Below are positions 45,691 through 57,956 of a stretch of DNA of 64,000 nucleotides, in pieces (position 1 is the stretch's first letter; every line of letters begins with the position of its first letter). Source of the DNA: Ziziphus jujuba (taxonomy: Eukaryota > Streptophyta > Magnoliopsida > Rosales > Rhamnaceae); contig NC_083383.1 of assembly GCF_031755915.1 (NCBI RefSeq), forward strand, positions 27,737,001 to 27,801,000, written 5' to 3'. Under the pieces are notes generated by a model. The model was not told the origin of the DNA. It did not search any database and worked only from the letters and a program-made list of their open reading frames with translations. The translations under genes and the position numbers were made by a program.

Positions 45691-46369
45691 ACCCGATGTC
45701 GTTCTTTTTTTTTTTTTTATTTTTTCTTTTGGGCTATTATCTTGTCGATCTTCTCTCCTACAACCCATAGCTTTTATATTTTTTCTTTAATTATTATTAT
45801 TTTTCTATTTATTGTCCTAGCAACCATCAAAGCTTCTTTCTCCTCTTTTGTTTAGCCAAGTCGCTATCATTCTACCTATTACGCAAAGGGGGAAAAAAAA
45901 AAGTGCCTTCACTATTTGTTAGAACTTGGATACTTCATCAGTAGCTTTTGATTTCATGTGATTATTACTCTTTTCATCAGCATTCTTGGCCACATTTTGT
46001 GAGTAAATTTTGTAATTATAATATTCGATCTTGATTTTAATTTTACTTATATAATATTCAATCTCAAAAGTAGAAAAGACATATAAAATTCAATTATATA
46101 CTTTTTTTTCATTAATATGCTTTGTTTCTATTATAGAAGGTTTAGAATATGATATTGCATTCTTGCTATATTCTAATATTTTATAATAGTTTAAAATATA
46201 TGAGGGTTCAAAATATTATTCTTTTTTTTTTTTTTCTTTTGCTTTGGTATTATATTTTCTTTTAATATGATTAAGCTTGTCATATAATATATATATATAT
46301 ATATACTTATCTTTAATTTTTATGATTCTCATTTTCTCTTTATAATACTTAAATATAGTGTTGAAGATC
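45691..46369. other. AT-rich flank before the FAR1-like pseudogene
   Basis: T-rich tracts and a TA run (46285-46305), with no gene recognised. It would be the promoter and leader side of the FAR1-like sequence. Confidence 0.35.
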
Positions 46370-47258
46370 ATGGATAATGATAGTTGTGTGGGTAAGGATG
46401 TTAATATGTCATTGGAATATGAAGATAAAGAAGATGAAGGAAACATAACTATTAAAGAAATAATAGAAGCAACTCATTCTAAAATTATGGATGAAATGAT
46501 ACCAAAAGTTGGAATGAAATTTGAAAGTGAAGATGAACCTTATAATTTTTATAATGCTTATGCTTACAAGGTTCGTTTTGGCATTTGAAGAAGTAAAGAT
46601 ATAAAAATCAAAGTGGAAAGATGAAAAATAGAACTTTTTGTAGTTATTGTGAAGGCTTTCGGGGAAAGGATAAATGATATATTAATGTAAAATCTCATCA
46701 TGTTGAAACTTAATTTGGTTTTAGCTAGAATGAAAATAAATTTAGATCAAACTGGTAAATATCGTGTTACTAATTTCATTGTCCAGCATACACATGTGAC
46801 ATCAACTCCCAGCAAAAGTCACTTGCATAGGTCTTAGAGGAAGTTAACTTTTGTCCAAGCAGCTGAAATAGATAAAGTTGATAGTTCAGGATTTGCTCGT
46901 AAAGCAAGTTTGGAGTTAATGGCTAAGCGAGTAGGTGGATATGAAAATCCTAGATTTATTTGTGATGATTACAAGAATTACTTGAAAACTAAAAGAACAA
47001 TTAAAATGAAGGTAGGAGAGACAGGCGGTGTTTTGGAATATTTACAATCTATGCAATTAGAAGATCCTACTTTTTTTTATGCAATACAAGTGAATTAGGA
47101 TGATTTGGTAAGTAATATTTTTTGGGCAGATGCAAAAATGATCATTACGTACTCTCATTTTCGTGATTTAGTTAGCTTTGATACAAGTTATAGGAAAAAT
47201 CAAATTAATTGACCTTTTGCTATATTTCTAGGGGTGAACCACCATAAGCAAACTATTT
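46370..47258 (+). pseudogene. FAR1-RELATED SEQUENCE-like pseudogene, segment 1
   Basis: From the ATG at 46370 (MDNDSCVGKDVNMSLEYEDK) it runs through a FAR1-type DNA-binding region (GMKFESEDEPYNFYNAYAYK, about 46512-46571) and a linker to the start of the MULE-transposase domain (about 47045-47258: LEDPTFFYAIQVN, SNIFWADAKMI, FDTSYRKNQI, FAIFLGVNHHKQT). FAR1/FHY3/FRS proteins are transcription factors derived from Mutator-like transposases. Stops at about 46586, 46674, 46834 and 47097, plus frame changes, show it is dead. The sequence is cut at 47259 by a gypsy element and resumes at 53710. A never-domesticated FAR1-type MULE is an alternative; no terminal inverted repeats were found. Confidence 0.88.
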
Positions 47259-48377
47259 TGATGAGAATCCACCCGTACCCCTACAACAAACTACCCGCTT
47301 AGGTGCTGATCTTTTACAAATGAAGTTGGGACCAATCACTAGGGCACAAGCTAGGAAATTCAAGGACAATATGGTTAGCTTCATCCAAAGAGTGATTCAA
47401 TCTCAAGAGGACATGGTAATACCCAAAGATCTAAAGCTCTTCTTGTGTGTCCAAGTTACGAAGGCGGAAATTGACTCAGCAAACTGTTTTGTTACATTTT
47501 TGGACCCTGAGCAGCAAGGAATGGATTCGACCCTTTATAAACTCAATTAATATCACCAAGAGGCTATGAAATTATGTCAATGCAGAAGCAAAAGCATTTA
47601 AATTCCACTTATGCACATAACTCATCTTTTTGGTCTAAAATGCTCATTTTGGTGCTGGTTTTGACTTCTTTTGTTGATCAAGGAAGTTTGACTTATTCCA
47701 ATCAAGGGGAAAGTATGGGAATCATTATTAATCCTATTTGGCATTCTACATGGCATATGGGAGCTAATTTAGAGCCTAAACTAGCTGGAGATTGGATAAA
47801 GATAGCTTAGTTGTCAACTAGTCAACTTGTTTTCTAATTTGAGTTTGACTTTTTGTTTTAGGAAACTATATTTTATTTTGGTTTTTATTTGATTATTTGC
47901 TGGAAAAATTAACTTAGGAAATTTTTTCAATTGTAAATTAATTAATTCCTAATTCAAAATAAAGGAATTAATTAATCCAAATTAGATTAGGAAAGGAAGT
48001 TGAAATTCGGCCATATTAGGAATTGTTTATGCTTGTCCGGTTTTGACCTAATTGTTTAGGGTTTTATTTTGTGTTTTCGAACCTATTTAAAGGCTTAATT
48101 TCTCAATAATATTCAGTACATTATTCAAACAGAAAATATTTCTAAGAAAGAATTCTCTTTGTTCTCTTTGAACACCTAAAACACTCAATAGAAATCAAGT
48201 GTTTTAGTTTGAATTGTCAATAGGACATCCATCAACTATTGTGGCATCTTCAACATATACTAAGGTTTCTCATCACACGTTGATTAGGGTTTAAGGTATC
48301 CATTAGAATCTTAACATAACTAAGATTCGGGCTCATATAATACAGGTTTAGGAGCAAGTCAACTTAGGTTCATATCA
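47259..48377 (+). repeat. Gypsy 5' LTR
   Basis: 1,119 bp, ending GTTCATATCA directly before the primer site. It shares its layout with 52619-53709 and the solo LTRs at 57957-59091 and 59890-61015: a GGGACCAATCACTAGGGC block near the start, a TTAATTAATTCC block, a CCTATTTAAAGG block (likely TATA region) and CTAATATAATAC near the end. Confidence 0.9.
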
Positions 48378-49614
48378 TTTGGTATCAGAGCCAAATTTTG
48401 TTCAGGTTTGATCTATCTTATTTGATTTATTTTGTTTTGTGTTATTCTATAATTTTAACCTTAGGTTAAGGTTGTATTCTAGCTCATTTATGTTCTACAT
48501 AATCAAAAAAAAAAAAAGATTCTTTTCTTCATAGCCGGATTTGTTCCTTGTTTTATCTAAAATTTTGCTTCCTAATTTGTTGGTTGTTTTGCATATTATT
48601 TCTTAGTAATTTGGGTTATTTTTGATTGTTTATTTTCTGTTTTAATCTGAAATTAGTTGCATTCATATATTCAAAAAAAAAAAAAAAAAAAAAGAGTTTG
48701 AGAACATATTGCATAAAACCTACAAAGTTTTTTGCAATTTGTTTTTGTTGAAAGTTGATCTCGGGTTTGGTGGAATTTTTGGTGTTGATTCTTGCTACTA
48801 GAGTTGTGTTTATATTCTGTGAGTATTTAGAAAAAAAAAAAAAAAAGAAAGAAGAAAAGCCAAATATTAAAAAAAAAAAAATTACTGCACAAAAGGCTGG
48901 TTTTGAAGTTTGAAAGGTTTGAATATTGTTTGTTTGAGCATTGTTGGAGTTGCTGCTATTTCATTCAATATTGGCTGCTGAAAATTTGAATTTTGAGTGC
49001 TTAAATTGTTTGGATTAAAATTGGTGAAGAATTTGAAACAAAAACTTAAATTACAAGAACTACAACCAACAACTATTTCATATTTTGTTCAAAATTGTTC
49101 TTGTTCATTGTTTGACTCTCTTTCCTAAATTTTATCCTTGAATTTTTGATTTCTTAATATTCTAGTCTTCTCCTTATTAATTTTAAAAATTACTTGTTAA
49201 TTTACCTTATTTTTGGTTAGTTAGGCTGAGACTAGATTTTGTTAAGTCACTCGGTATTTGTTTGTTTTAGGTGCTGTTTTGTTGATAAGTTTTTGTGGGA
49301 CATACTTATGATCTAGTCACTATTTTAAGTGTATTTTAATAGAACCTTAAGATATTCTTTTGAGTGGGAAAAAAGCAAGAGAGTGTGAGCTTAAAAGAGT
49401 GTTAAAAGCCGAAATTAGTGTGTATACACGAGTGTTGAGAGCTTGTTTGAGTGAAACACTTGAGGAAGTGAATTTGGTGAGGATTTTTGTATTATATTTG
49501 CTAACATGATAAATTCAGGGATAAGAAGAGGAGATGATTCATTAAGGAATTTAGAAGAGGAATCCATAGGGTTCAAGGGTGAATCTTGAGCAACGAGAAG
49601 TGGAGGTGAACCTA

Positions 49615-50650
49615 CCGACATGATGGCGATCTTAGAACAACTCCAAAGGATGAATGCTCACTTTGATCACCTAGATCAAAGAATGGACAGATTTGAGAAC
49701 TCACATGGTGGGCCGAATCCTAGGGTGGATTTCAATGGGGTCCGAGGATGAGCTCGAGGAGGCTGTAGACGTCTTAGAGTAGGATTTAAGGAAGGTAATT
49801 TTGGGGGCAATCTAGAGGAGGAGTTGATGATATTTTTGCACTCCAAGGAAGGTAAACCCATAGGAGGCAAGCTAAATATGAGGATGATGACCTTGGGAAT
49901 GTTAAAGTGAATATCCCACTATTTTTGGGAAAGAGTGATCCGGAGGCTTAGAGTGGGAGAAGCGTATGGAGATGATATTTGATTGCCATAACTACTCCGA
50001 GGCAAAGAAGGTTAAATTGGCTGCTTTGGAATTTGAACATTATGCACTCTAATGGTGGACTAATGAGCAAAGTACCTAAAGGAGAGTTGGTAATGAACCT
50101 ATTACTACTTGGTGACAAATGAAAGGGGTCGTGAGAAAGAGATTTGTGCCGACTAATTACCATAGGTTGCTGCATCAAAAGCTTCAATCATTAACACAAG
50201 GAAGTAGGACAGTGGAGGACTACTACAAAGAGATGGAGATGCTCATGATAAGGTTAAGTATGAATGCGACCGTGAGGCAACCATGGTAAGGTTTTTGGGT
50301 GGTTTGAATTATGAGATAGCCAACCAAGTGGAGTTACAACAATATGTAAAATTGAAAGAGATGCTTCATGTGACCATCAAGATTGAAAACCAATTCAAAA
50401 GGAGGGGTACAAGCTCACGGTTTGGAGGTTTTTCTAATAGTAAGAGGATTAATTCAAGTGTTTGGAGAAGTAATCCCACCTATGAAGTAAGGACAAAATT
50501 GAAGTAAGGAGATGAGAGCACCAATCGGCCAAGAAGGGAGGTTAAGGCCGAATCTACACAAGCACCAAGGTTTGAAGGTAAATATGATCCTAAACCTTCT
50601 AGAACTAGAGATATTCTTTACTTTAAGTGCTAGGGACGAGTACACATTCC
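49615..50650 (+). pseudogene. Gypsy gag remnant
   Basis: Starts near MMAILEQLQRMNAHFDHLDQ. Recognisable gag pieces include ATMVRFLGGLNYEIANQVEL (about 50280-50340) and KLKEMLHVTIKIENQFKRRG. A degenerate zinc knuckle (ILYFKC..GRVHIPNQHPNRR) lies near 50620-50675. Several stops are present. Confidence 0.8.
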
Positions 50651-50879
50651 CAACCAACATCCAAATAGAAGAATTATGGTGCTAAAAGATAATGGGGAGT
50701 TAGAATTTAAAAGTGAAGAGAGTGAAAGGGAAGCCGAACTTGATAAGGAAGAAATTGATGCTGAAGAACATAAAGAAGCTAAGACACTTAAAGCCTTAAA
50801 GCCTTAAAAGTCGAATTGAGCTTGGTTACAAAGAGAGTTCTAACTGTATATAAAGATGAGGACCAAGTTCAAAGAGAGA

Positions 50880-51415
50880 ACATCTTCCATACCCAATGTG
50901 AAATCCAAGGTAAAATTTGTAATAGGATAATTGATAGTGAAAGTTGTACTAATGTAATTAGTATTGTGGTTAAAAATTAGGGGTTAACAACCATTAAAAA
51001 TCACAAACCTTATATATTACAATGGCTTAATGATAGTGGTGAGATGAAAGTAAACAAATAAGCCAAAGTAAAATTTAGCATTGATAAATATGTGGATGTT
51101 GTTTTATGTGATGTTGTTCCCATGCATGCTGGCCATATTTTACTAGGTAGGCTATGGCAATTTGATAAAGATAGTATACATTATGGTAGAGAGAATTCCA
51201 TTGTATTTAAATTTAAGGGAAAAAAGATTAAGCTAGAGCCATTAACTCCAAAGGAAGTATTTAGAGACCAACTTCAAATGCAACAAAGGAGGAAGGTCGA
51301 GCGGCTCAAGGAGAAAGCTTGTATGGCATCCAAGGCTTCAACAAGTGCGCACGAAGGCAAGACCAACCTTAACGTCCAAGGTAAGTCTTCTAAAACTGAA
51401 ATTTAGTGGAAAAAA
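50880..51415 (+). pseudogene. Gypsy protease region remnant
   Basis: It holds VKFSIDKYVDVVLCDVVPMH and AGHILLGRLWQFDKDS (about 51070-51178), the conserved tail of the plant gypsy protease domain, then a Lys-rich linker with LEPLTPKEVFRDQLQ. Its first half is broken by stops. Confidence 0.82.
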
Positions 51416-51599
51416 GAATGAAAAACCTGAGAGGTTGGAAAAAATGGAAAAGCTGAGAGCATGAAAGAGAGTGAGGTGGCTTTGAGTTGCAAAAAAGAGA
51501 GAAAAGAAAAGAAAAAGAATAATTTTTATCTTAGCTTAAAGGAGATTAAAAAGGCATTTGTAAGTGATAAACCATTGCTGGTCATGATTTATAACGATA

Positions 51600-52370
51600 T
51601 TTATCTAAATGATCAAGCTAACCTTGAATTGCCAAGTTCTATTTTTTCTCTTTTGCAAGAATTTAAGAATGTCTTTTCGAAGGAAATTCCTAATGTATTA
51701 TCACTTATCCGAGGGATTGAACATCAAATTGATTTGGTTCCGAGAGCTACATTTCCTAATAGACTTGCATATAGAAGCAATCCTGAGGAGATAAAGGAAC
51801 TACAAAGCTAGGTAAGTGAATTGCTTGAAAAACGTTATATTCGTGAAAGCATGAGTCCATATGCTATCCCTATTTTATTAGTGCCTAAGAAAGATGGATC
51901 ATGGTGTATGTGTGGTGATTGTAGAGCTATTAATAATATCACTATTAAATATATGCATTCAATGCCTAGGTTAGATGATATGCTTGATGAGTTGCATGAT
52001 GCATGCATGTTTACTAAAATTGGCCTTAGGAGTCAGTATTATCAAATTAGGATGAAAGAGAGTGATGAATAAAAAATCGCATGTAAGACTAAATATGGAT
52101 TATATGAATGGTTAGTAATGCCTTTTGGTTTAACTAATGCACCTAGCACTTTCATGGGATTAATGAGCCATGTCATGTGTCCATTTATTGGAAAATTAAT
52201 GGTTGTTTATTTTGATTATATTCTTGTATATAGTAGAAACTTAGATGATCATGTAGGAAACCTTATATTAGTTTTAGAAGTACTTAGGAAAGAAATATTG
52301 TTTTCTAATATTAAAAAGTGTGATTTTTACTGAAATGAGCTTGTATTTTTAGGATTTATTGTGATAGTGT
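51600..52370 (+). pseudogene. Gypsy reverse transcriptase remnant
   Basis: RT motifs in order: [59 protein letters not shown] and [11 protein letters not shown] (about 52203-52235), where working RTs have YFDDI. The second catalytic Asp is therefore replaced by Tyr. Stops occur at about 51811, 52070 and 52331. The frame breaks off at about 52365 (VFLGFIV). Confidence 0.87.
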
Positions 52371-52374
52371 TTGA

Positions 52375-52645
52375 CACAGGAGATTGGGTTTGGTTGCACC
52401 CAAGAAAAGAGAGGTTTCCTGAGCTACAAAAGTGAAAGCTTATGCCTCGATGGGATGGACATTTTCAAGTTCTGGAGAGGGTCAATAAGAATGCTTATAA
52501 ACTTGACTTTCCAGGTGAATATAATGTGAGTGCTACATTTAATGTTGCTGATTTATCTTCATTTGTTGCAGGTGATGACTTTGATTTAAGGGCAAATCCT
52601 TTTCAAGAGAAGGAAAATTATGAGAATTCGCCCATACCCATATAA
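52375..52645 (+). pseudogene. Gypsy integrase C-terminal remnant
   Basis: DWVWLHPRKERFPELQK, LMPRWDGHFQVLERVNKNAY and FNVADLSSF form the end of the gypsy integrase, here joined directly to the RT. RNase H and the catalytic integrase core are absent. The frame runs into the 3' LTR. Confidence 0.82.
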
Positions 52646-53709
52646 ACGACTACCCACTGGGGTGTTGATCCTTTACAAATGAATTCGGGACCAATCACTA
52701 GGGAACAAGCTACAAAATTCAAGGACAATCTGGTTAGCTTCATAGGAGTGATTCAATCTCAAGATGGCATGACAATACCCGAAGATCCAATGCCCGTGGA
52801 TTTGGCAAGCTGTTTTGGTATCTTTTTGGACCTCGAAAAGCAAAGAATGGATTAAACTCTTTATGAACTCAATTGATATCACCAAGAGGCTATGGAATCA
52901 TGTCAAGGCAGAAGCAAAAACATTTAAATTCCACTTGTGCACACAACTCATCTTTTTGGTCGAAAATGCTTATTTGGGTGCTGGCTTTTACTTCTTTTGT
53001 TGATCAAGCAAGTTTGACTTATTCCAATCAAGAGTCAATGTATAAGAATCATTATTAATCCTATTTGGCATTCTACATGGCATATGGGAGCTAATTTAGA
53101 ACCTAAAATAGCTGGAGATTGGATAAAGACAGCTTAATTGTCAATTAGTTTCCTAATTTGAGTTTGACTTTTTGTTTTAGGAAATTATCTTTTATTTTCA
53201 TTTTTATTTGATTATTTTCTGGACAAATGAACTTAAGAAAGTTGATATTTTGATTATTTAAATTGTAAATTAATTAATTCCTAATTCAAAATAAAAGAAT
53301 TAATTAATCCAAATTAGATTAGGAACGGAAGTTGAAATTTGGCCATATTAGGAATTGTTTATGCTTGCTCGGTTTTGACCTAATTGTTTAGGGTTTTATT
53401 TTGTGTTTTCAAACCTATTTAAAGGCTTAATATTTCAATAATATTCAGTACATTATTCATACAAAAAAATATTTGTGAGAAAGAATTCTCTTTGTTCTCT
53501 TTAACACCTAAAACACTTAATAGAAATCAAGTGTTTTAGTTTGACTTATCAATAGGACATGCATCATCTATTATGGCATCTTCAACATATACCAAGGTTT
53601 CTAATTACAAGTTGATTAGGGGTTAAGGTTTCCATTAGAATCTGAACATAATTAAGATCCGGGCTAATATAATACAGGTTTAAGAGCAAGTCGACCTAGG
53701 TTCGTATCA
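52619..53709 (+). repeat. Gypsy 3' LTR
   Basis: 1,091 bp, beginning near TATGAGAATTCGCCC and ending TTCGTATCA. It is clearly diverged from the 5' LTR at many scattered sites and some gaps, so the insertion is old. Confidence 0.87.
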
Positions 53710-53981
53710 TATTGTATTTAGAGCTGCATTATTGTATGACGAAAGTGATGAGACATTTATTTGGTTGTTTGATACATTTTTAAAATCAATGTTAAGTAAA
53801 AAAATAAAAAAACTAATTTTACTGACCAATATCTAACAATGGCAAGAGCATTAACTTCTCAATGGCCAAAAACATGTCACCTGTTGTGTAGATGGCATTT
53901 GTATCAAAATGCAGCAAAACATCTTAGTCGAGTTTTTGAGAAATTTCAAAAGTTTGCCAAAGATTTTAGTTGCTGCATATA
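53710..53981 (+). pseudogene. FAR1-like pseudogene, segment 2
   Basis: Continues the MULE-transposase domain: AALLYDESDETFIWLFDTFL (about 53730-53790), then in another frame LTMARALTSQWPKTCHLLCR, WHLYQNAAKHLSRVFEKFQK and FAKDFSCCIY. It ends at the ATATA duplication, where a solo LTR enters at 53982. Confidence 0.88.
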
Positions 53982-54589
53982 TGTAACAACCCTACTTGAG
54001 AAAATGCCCCGAATATGACTTTTTGACCAAGTTTGACCAAAAGTAATCGAGGTTGACCGAGTGGATATGATGACTGACTTTTTACTATTAAATAAGTTTT
54101 GTATTGACTGAGGTACCATAACAAAATACTCATCGAAATGAGTTCATAGACTAGTAATACGTTAAAATCAAAGCTAAAAGTATAAAGTTATGGTAAAAAA
54201 AAGGAGTGAACCGGATTAATCAGCGAGCTCAAAGTTGACATTTTATCTATATGGATTTTGACATTGACTCCTATAATATATGATAGTCATTGTCGATACG
54301 AGTCCATAGACTAGTGGCACGCTTAATTTGGACATACGGTTGAAAAGTTATAGGTATATAAATTTTTATCTATTTTCCCATGACCGATTTTACCTGGAAT
54401 TGGAATATTTAAAGAAGTCTTTAATTTTAGCCACGTGTCACTACTTGGAAGGTGCTATGTGTCATGATGAAAAAAAAGGCCACATGTCATGATAAAAGAG
54501 GGACACATGTCATCTTTAAAAAAAAAATATATATATATAGATATATTTTTTTTTTCTTTTTCTTCTTCTAACCCCCATTCTCTTACGTG

Positions 54590-54650
54590 AGTCTTTCTCT
54601 CTCTCTGTGTCTCTGTCTCTCTCTCTCTCTCCCCCCCCCCCCCTCTCTCC
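54590..54650. repeat. CT microsatellite with C13 tract
   Basis: CTCTCT/TGTCTCT repeats followed by 13 C (54631-54643). It corresponds to the GA-rich block near 27750 and 33060 of the other LTR copies. Confidence 0.85.
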
Positions 54651-55248
54651 CTCTTCTGGTGATCAACCAATGGCTGCATTTTGGCTGCCAGATGGCCACA
54701 CACACAGGCCAGCATCGTGACCCACGGCCGAGTGACCCTAGCCATCCAATTTCCAACACAGGTGGCCGATGTTTCCCTTGTTGGCTAGTTTTTACGCAGT
54801 TCTCGACCATGAGATCAATCCTTCCTCCTACTTTTCGACCCCCTGATCTCAAAAATAACCTCCATTTGTCCAAATTTTTGCCGTTTATAAGATATATGGA
54901 GCGGAAGTTTGGCCGAAACTTTTCGGCCATTTTCCAACCATCGTCGGTTGAGTTGAGCCCAATTAAGGTTAGTACTGTGTTCCTCATCTCTTTAGCTTTC
55001 CATTGATACCTTGTTGCGAATTATAATAGTGTTTGAAAAGTTGCCATTTTTGAATAAATTATTAAATTAAAGGTGAAAATTTGAAAAATTAAATTAGATT
55101 GAATGTATATATACATATATATGTTTATGAACACATATGTATATGTATGTTTGTAAGTACATACACTTTATGTATATATATATACATATGTGTGTGTGTG
55201 TGTATAAATGTATGTGGGTACACTATTGAGATGTGTGTAGATTGCTAT

Positions 55249-55280
<32 letters not shown>

Positions 55281-56094
55281 TATATACATTTATGCATAAT
55301 ATATATATATTATACATTTATGTATAATTGTTGAAAGGATGCCTATATATATATATACATATGAATATGTGTGTGAATATATTTATGGACATCTATAGAG
55401 GAATATAATTATGTATATACATATACACACCTATTTGAGTATATATCTGTATGTGTATACATGTGTATATCTGTATATGGATGTATACATATTGGCTAAA
55501 AGGCTTTACATATGTGTAGTATGTGTGAATGTATATTTTGTGTTATTTAAGATTTTGGAAAGTATTATATATGTTTTAAAAATTAAGAAAAATTGTTATT
55601 TGATTTTAATATGTTATTTTTATGTGATCTAAATATACTTATTATATAAAAATCATTATATGGTTTTGGAGAAATTATTTATGTGATTATCTATTGTTGA
55701 ATTTATTATTAAATTTTACTGGTATGTTATAATAAATTGTATTTGTGTGAAATTAAGTTATATGTAAATTTTATGTGATTTAATATAATTTTTCCATAAA
55801 TAAATTTAAGGATTTGAGAAGGATCATAATTTTTAGTGTATAAAAAATATTGTATATTTTGATAATCGTGAAATTGAATTATTGTGTAGAAATTAATTTT
55901 ATGAAATTGTTGGATTTACTTTGATGGTTTAAAAGAGATATGGAACTTAATGGATTTAGTTATAATACATAAATCCAATTATATTTGATCAGATTTTGTA
56001 TTTATAATATTATAAAATTTTTATAGTTTTAGATGCACCATATAGTACTGATGTTCTGCACTGTATTATTGTTATTACACAAGTGTACATTGTC

Positions 56095-56515
56095 ATCCTA
56101 TAGGAGCCATGGATCTGAGGACTGGCAAGTATAATACAGAATGAGCATCAGCCACCTCTTCCATGGTCAGGATGATTGTTTATTATATTATAACTATTCT
56201 GTGGGTGCCATGGACTTGAGGGTTGGCAAGTATAGTGCACAGTGAGTGTCAGCCACCCCCCTCCTTAGCTGCAAGATGGTTGTTATGGATTAGCATGCAG
56301 GTTACATTCATGATTGTCCTTATGAGGGTAGGTATAGGTATAATGCTGAGTGAGCACTAGCCATTTCCCCCCTTGGCCACAGGATGACTATCACTACGGA
56401 TTAGCATGTATATATGTACAGCCATCCTGTGGGAGTTATGGGCCCGAGGTATGGCATGTATAGTGCGAAGTGAGCATCAACCGCCCTCTTGGTTGAAGGA
56501 CGATTGTTTTAGCCA
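56095..56515. repeat. Four tandem subrepeats of about 115 bp in the solo LTR
   Basis: Each unit carries a variant of GGAGCCATGGNCTGAGG, then GGCAAGTATAGTGC, GTGAGCATCAGCCACC and a GGATGATTG-type end (units start near 56097, 56205, 56305 and 56425). They are diverged. Confidence 0.65.
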
Positions 56516-56930
56516 TGATAAATTATAAGCAATCAGTGCTGTGGGATGGTAAGGTGACCGATTGCAGATTCTCGCTTTAACGTCCCCGTCAGGTAATACT
56601 CAGGACATCGGGACTATCTAGCACCACTGATATATCGTATGATGCATCAAGTATCATTTTTTTTTTCATATATACATATACATATTTATATATATATATA
56701 TATATTAAGTTATGTTATGCTTGTATGTATCATATTGTACGGGGGCAACGATCCGATCGGCCCATGAGTAGCTTAGTCTCATGACTCTGCTGCCTCTGAA
56801 TCTAGGTGGTCGGATGACCAATATAGGCAACCACCTCAGATTGTATTCGTAGTAGGGCATCGATGACAGCTGACCATTATTTTATCCATTGATGATTATG
56901 ATTTTCAAGTAGTACCCTTATTTGCCTTTA

Positions 56931-57145
56931 TTATTATTATTATTATTATTGTGGTGATTAATATTGTTATTATGTGTTTGTTATTATTATCATTATTATT
57001 GGTTATCATTATTATTATTATCATCGTTATTATTAATATCGTTATTGTTATTATTATTATTATTATTGTATTTGTTATTAGTATTTATCATTATTATTTT
57101 TATTGTTATTTCCATTATTTATTATTATTATTATTATTGTAATTA
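56931..57145. repeat. ATT microsatellite tract
   Basis: Long imperfect ATT/TTG runs. Open frames over this tract are low-complexity Leu/Ile strings and not genes. Confidence 0.88.
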
Positions 57146-57239
57146 ATAATTTTACTGTCATTATTATTGTTTCTATTGTTTATTTATTCATTGTTGCTAG
57201 CATTATTATTACTTGTATTTATCATTATAATCATATGGT

Positions 57240-57425
57240 AGTGTTTGGGTAAGTATCATAGCCTACGGGTAAGAACGGTAGCCATTGGGCAAGTGGTAGC
57301 CTTGGACAGGTGTGATAGGCAAGTATAGTTATGTGATAGCCTTTGGGCAAGTGGTAGCCTTCGGGCAGGTATGGTAGCCCCTTGTGTAGGTACGGTTATA
57401 TGGTAGCCCTTAGACAAATTGTAAT
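57240..57425. repeat. 20-bp minisatellite in the solo LTR
   Basis: About nine degenerate units of GGTAGCCTTNGGGCAGGTAT type, the reverse complement of the arrays at 24796-25120 and 29411-29713, but shorter. Confidence 0.78.
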
Positions 57426-57857
57426 AATACTATTATTATCATTACTGTCATTAATACAATGTAATTATTATTGTTATTGTGGTTGTTGTTTTGTTATCTT
57501 CTTTCTACGTTAATGCATTGGAATGTTCATTAAGCGGTATAAAGATATAGAACTATACTAAGTGGGTGGTTAGGACAGATATGAGTGTTTAAAAATATTT
57601 TTTTATTAAATTATTTCTAGTATATATATTTTTATACTTTGGTATCGAAGTACTGCTATTTGTGGAATTATTTGTAGTAAGGTAGAAGGAATAAGATAGT
57701 GATTTTAGAAGTGTGTTTTCTGTGCAGGGAATTTGGTGGCATGTCCAACCTTTAGGGGAAATGCTATCAGATTTTCCGTAGAATGGTTCGGTAGGGTTTT
57801 CCTTGGGATCAAGACTTATATAGGTTGCTGGGAAGAGATCCTAGATGGATCTTGATA

Positions 57858-57956
57858 ATATATGATTATAAAGAAGAACAAGTATCTTTTCTAGCTTGGA
57901 ATGCAATGCTTGAGAATATGATCTTATAGATAATGATTGGCTTTGAGAAAGAAATG
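57858..57956 (+). pseudogene. FAR1-like pseudogene, segment 3
   Basis: About 100 bp continuing the protein as YDYKEEQVSFLAWNAMLENM after the ATATA duplication. A frame shift follows before the next solo LTR at 57957. Joined to segment 4 it reads through to a KWAFVCGK-like stretch. Confidence 0.82.

Larger units (their letters stand above)
47259..53709 (+). mobile_element. Ty3/gypsy retrotransposon inside the FAR1-like pseudogene
   Basis: A 6,451-bp element in plus orientation. LTRs lie at 47259-48377 and about 52619-53709 (TGATGAGAATCC..ATATCA). A primer site TGGTATCAGAGCC lies at 48380-48392. Between them are gag, protease, RT and the extreme integrase C-terminus. Flanks TATTT (47254-47258) and TATTG (53710-53714) match at four of five bases. 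Reading the host across them restores HHKQTIVF..AALLYDE, so the 5-bp duplication is real and one copy has mutated. RNase H and most of the integrase are deleted, and stops are frequent, so it is non-autonomous. Confidence 0.9.
53982..57857 (+). repeat. Solo LTR of the large-LTR family
   Basis: 3,876 bp, TGTAACAACCC..GATCTTGATA, flanked by a perfect 5-bp duplication ATATA (53977-53981 and 57858-57862). It is the plus-strand counterpart of the LTRs at 24.0-33.7 kb: TTGACC-rich head, CT-rich block with C13 (54590-54650), TA/TG runs (55100-55480), GAGCCATGG-type subrepeats (56095-56515), ATT-rich run (56931-57145) and the 20-bp minisatellite (57240-57425). It has no partner LTR or interior, so it arose by LTR-LTR recombination. 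Confidence 0.9.

Noticed and set aside
54583..55006. Overlapping frames of 134-139 codons on both strands
   Set aside because: They lie in the CT/C-rich block of a solo LTR; low complexity, no domain, not open in sister LTRs by eye.
56951..57146. Leu/Ile-rich frames
   Set aside because: Translated ATT microsatellite.
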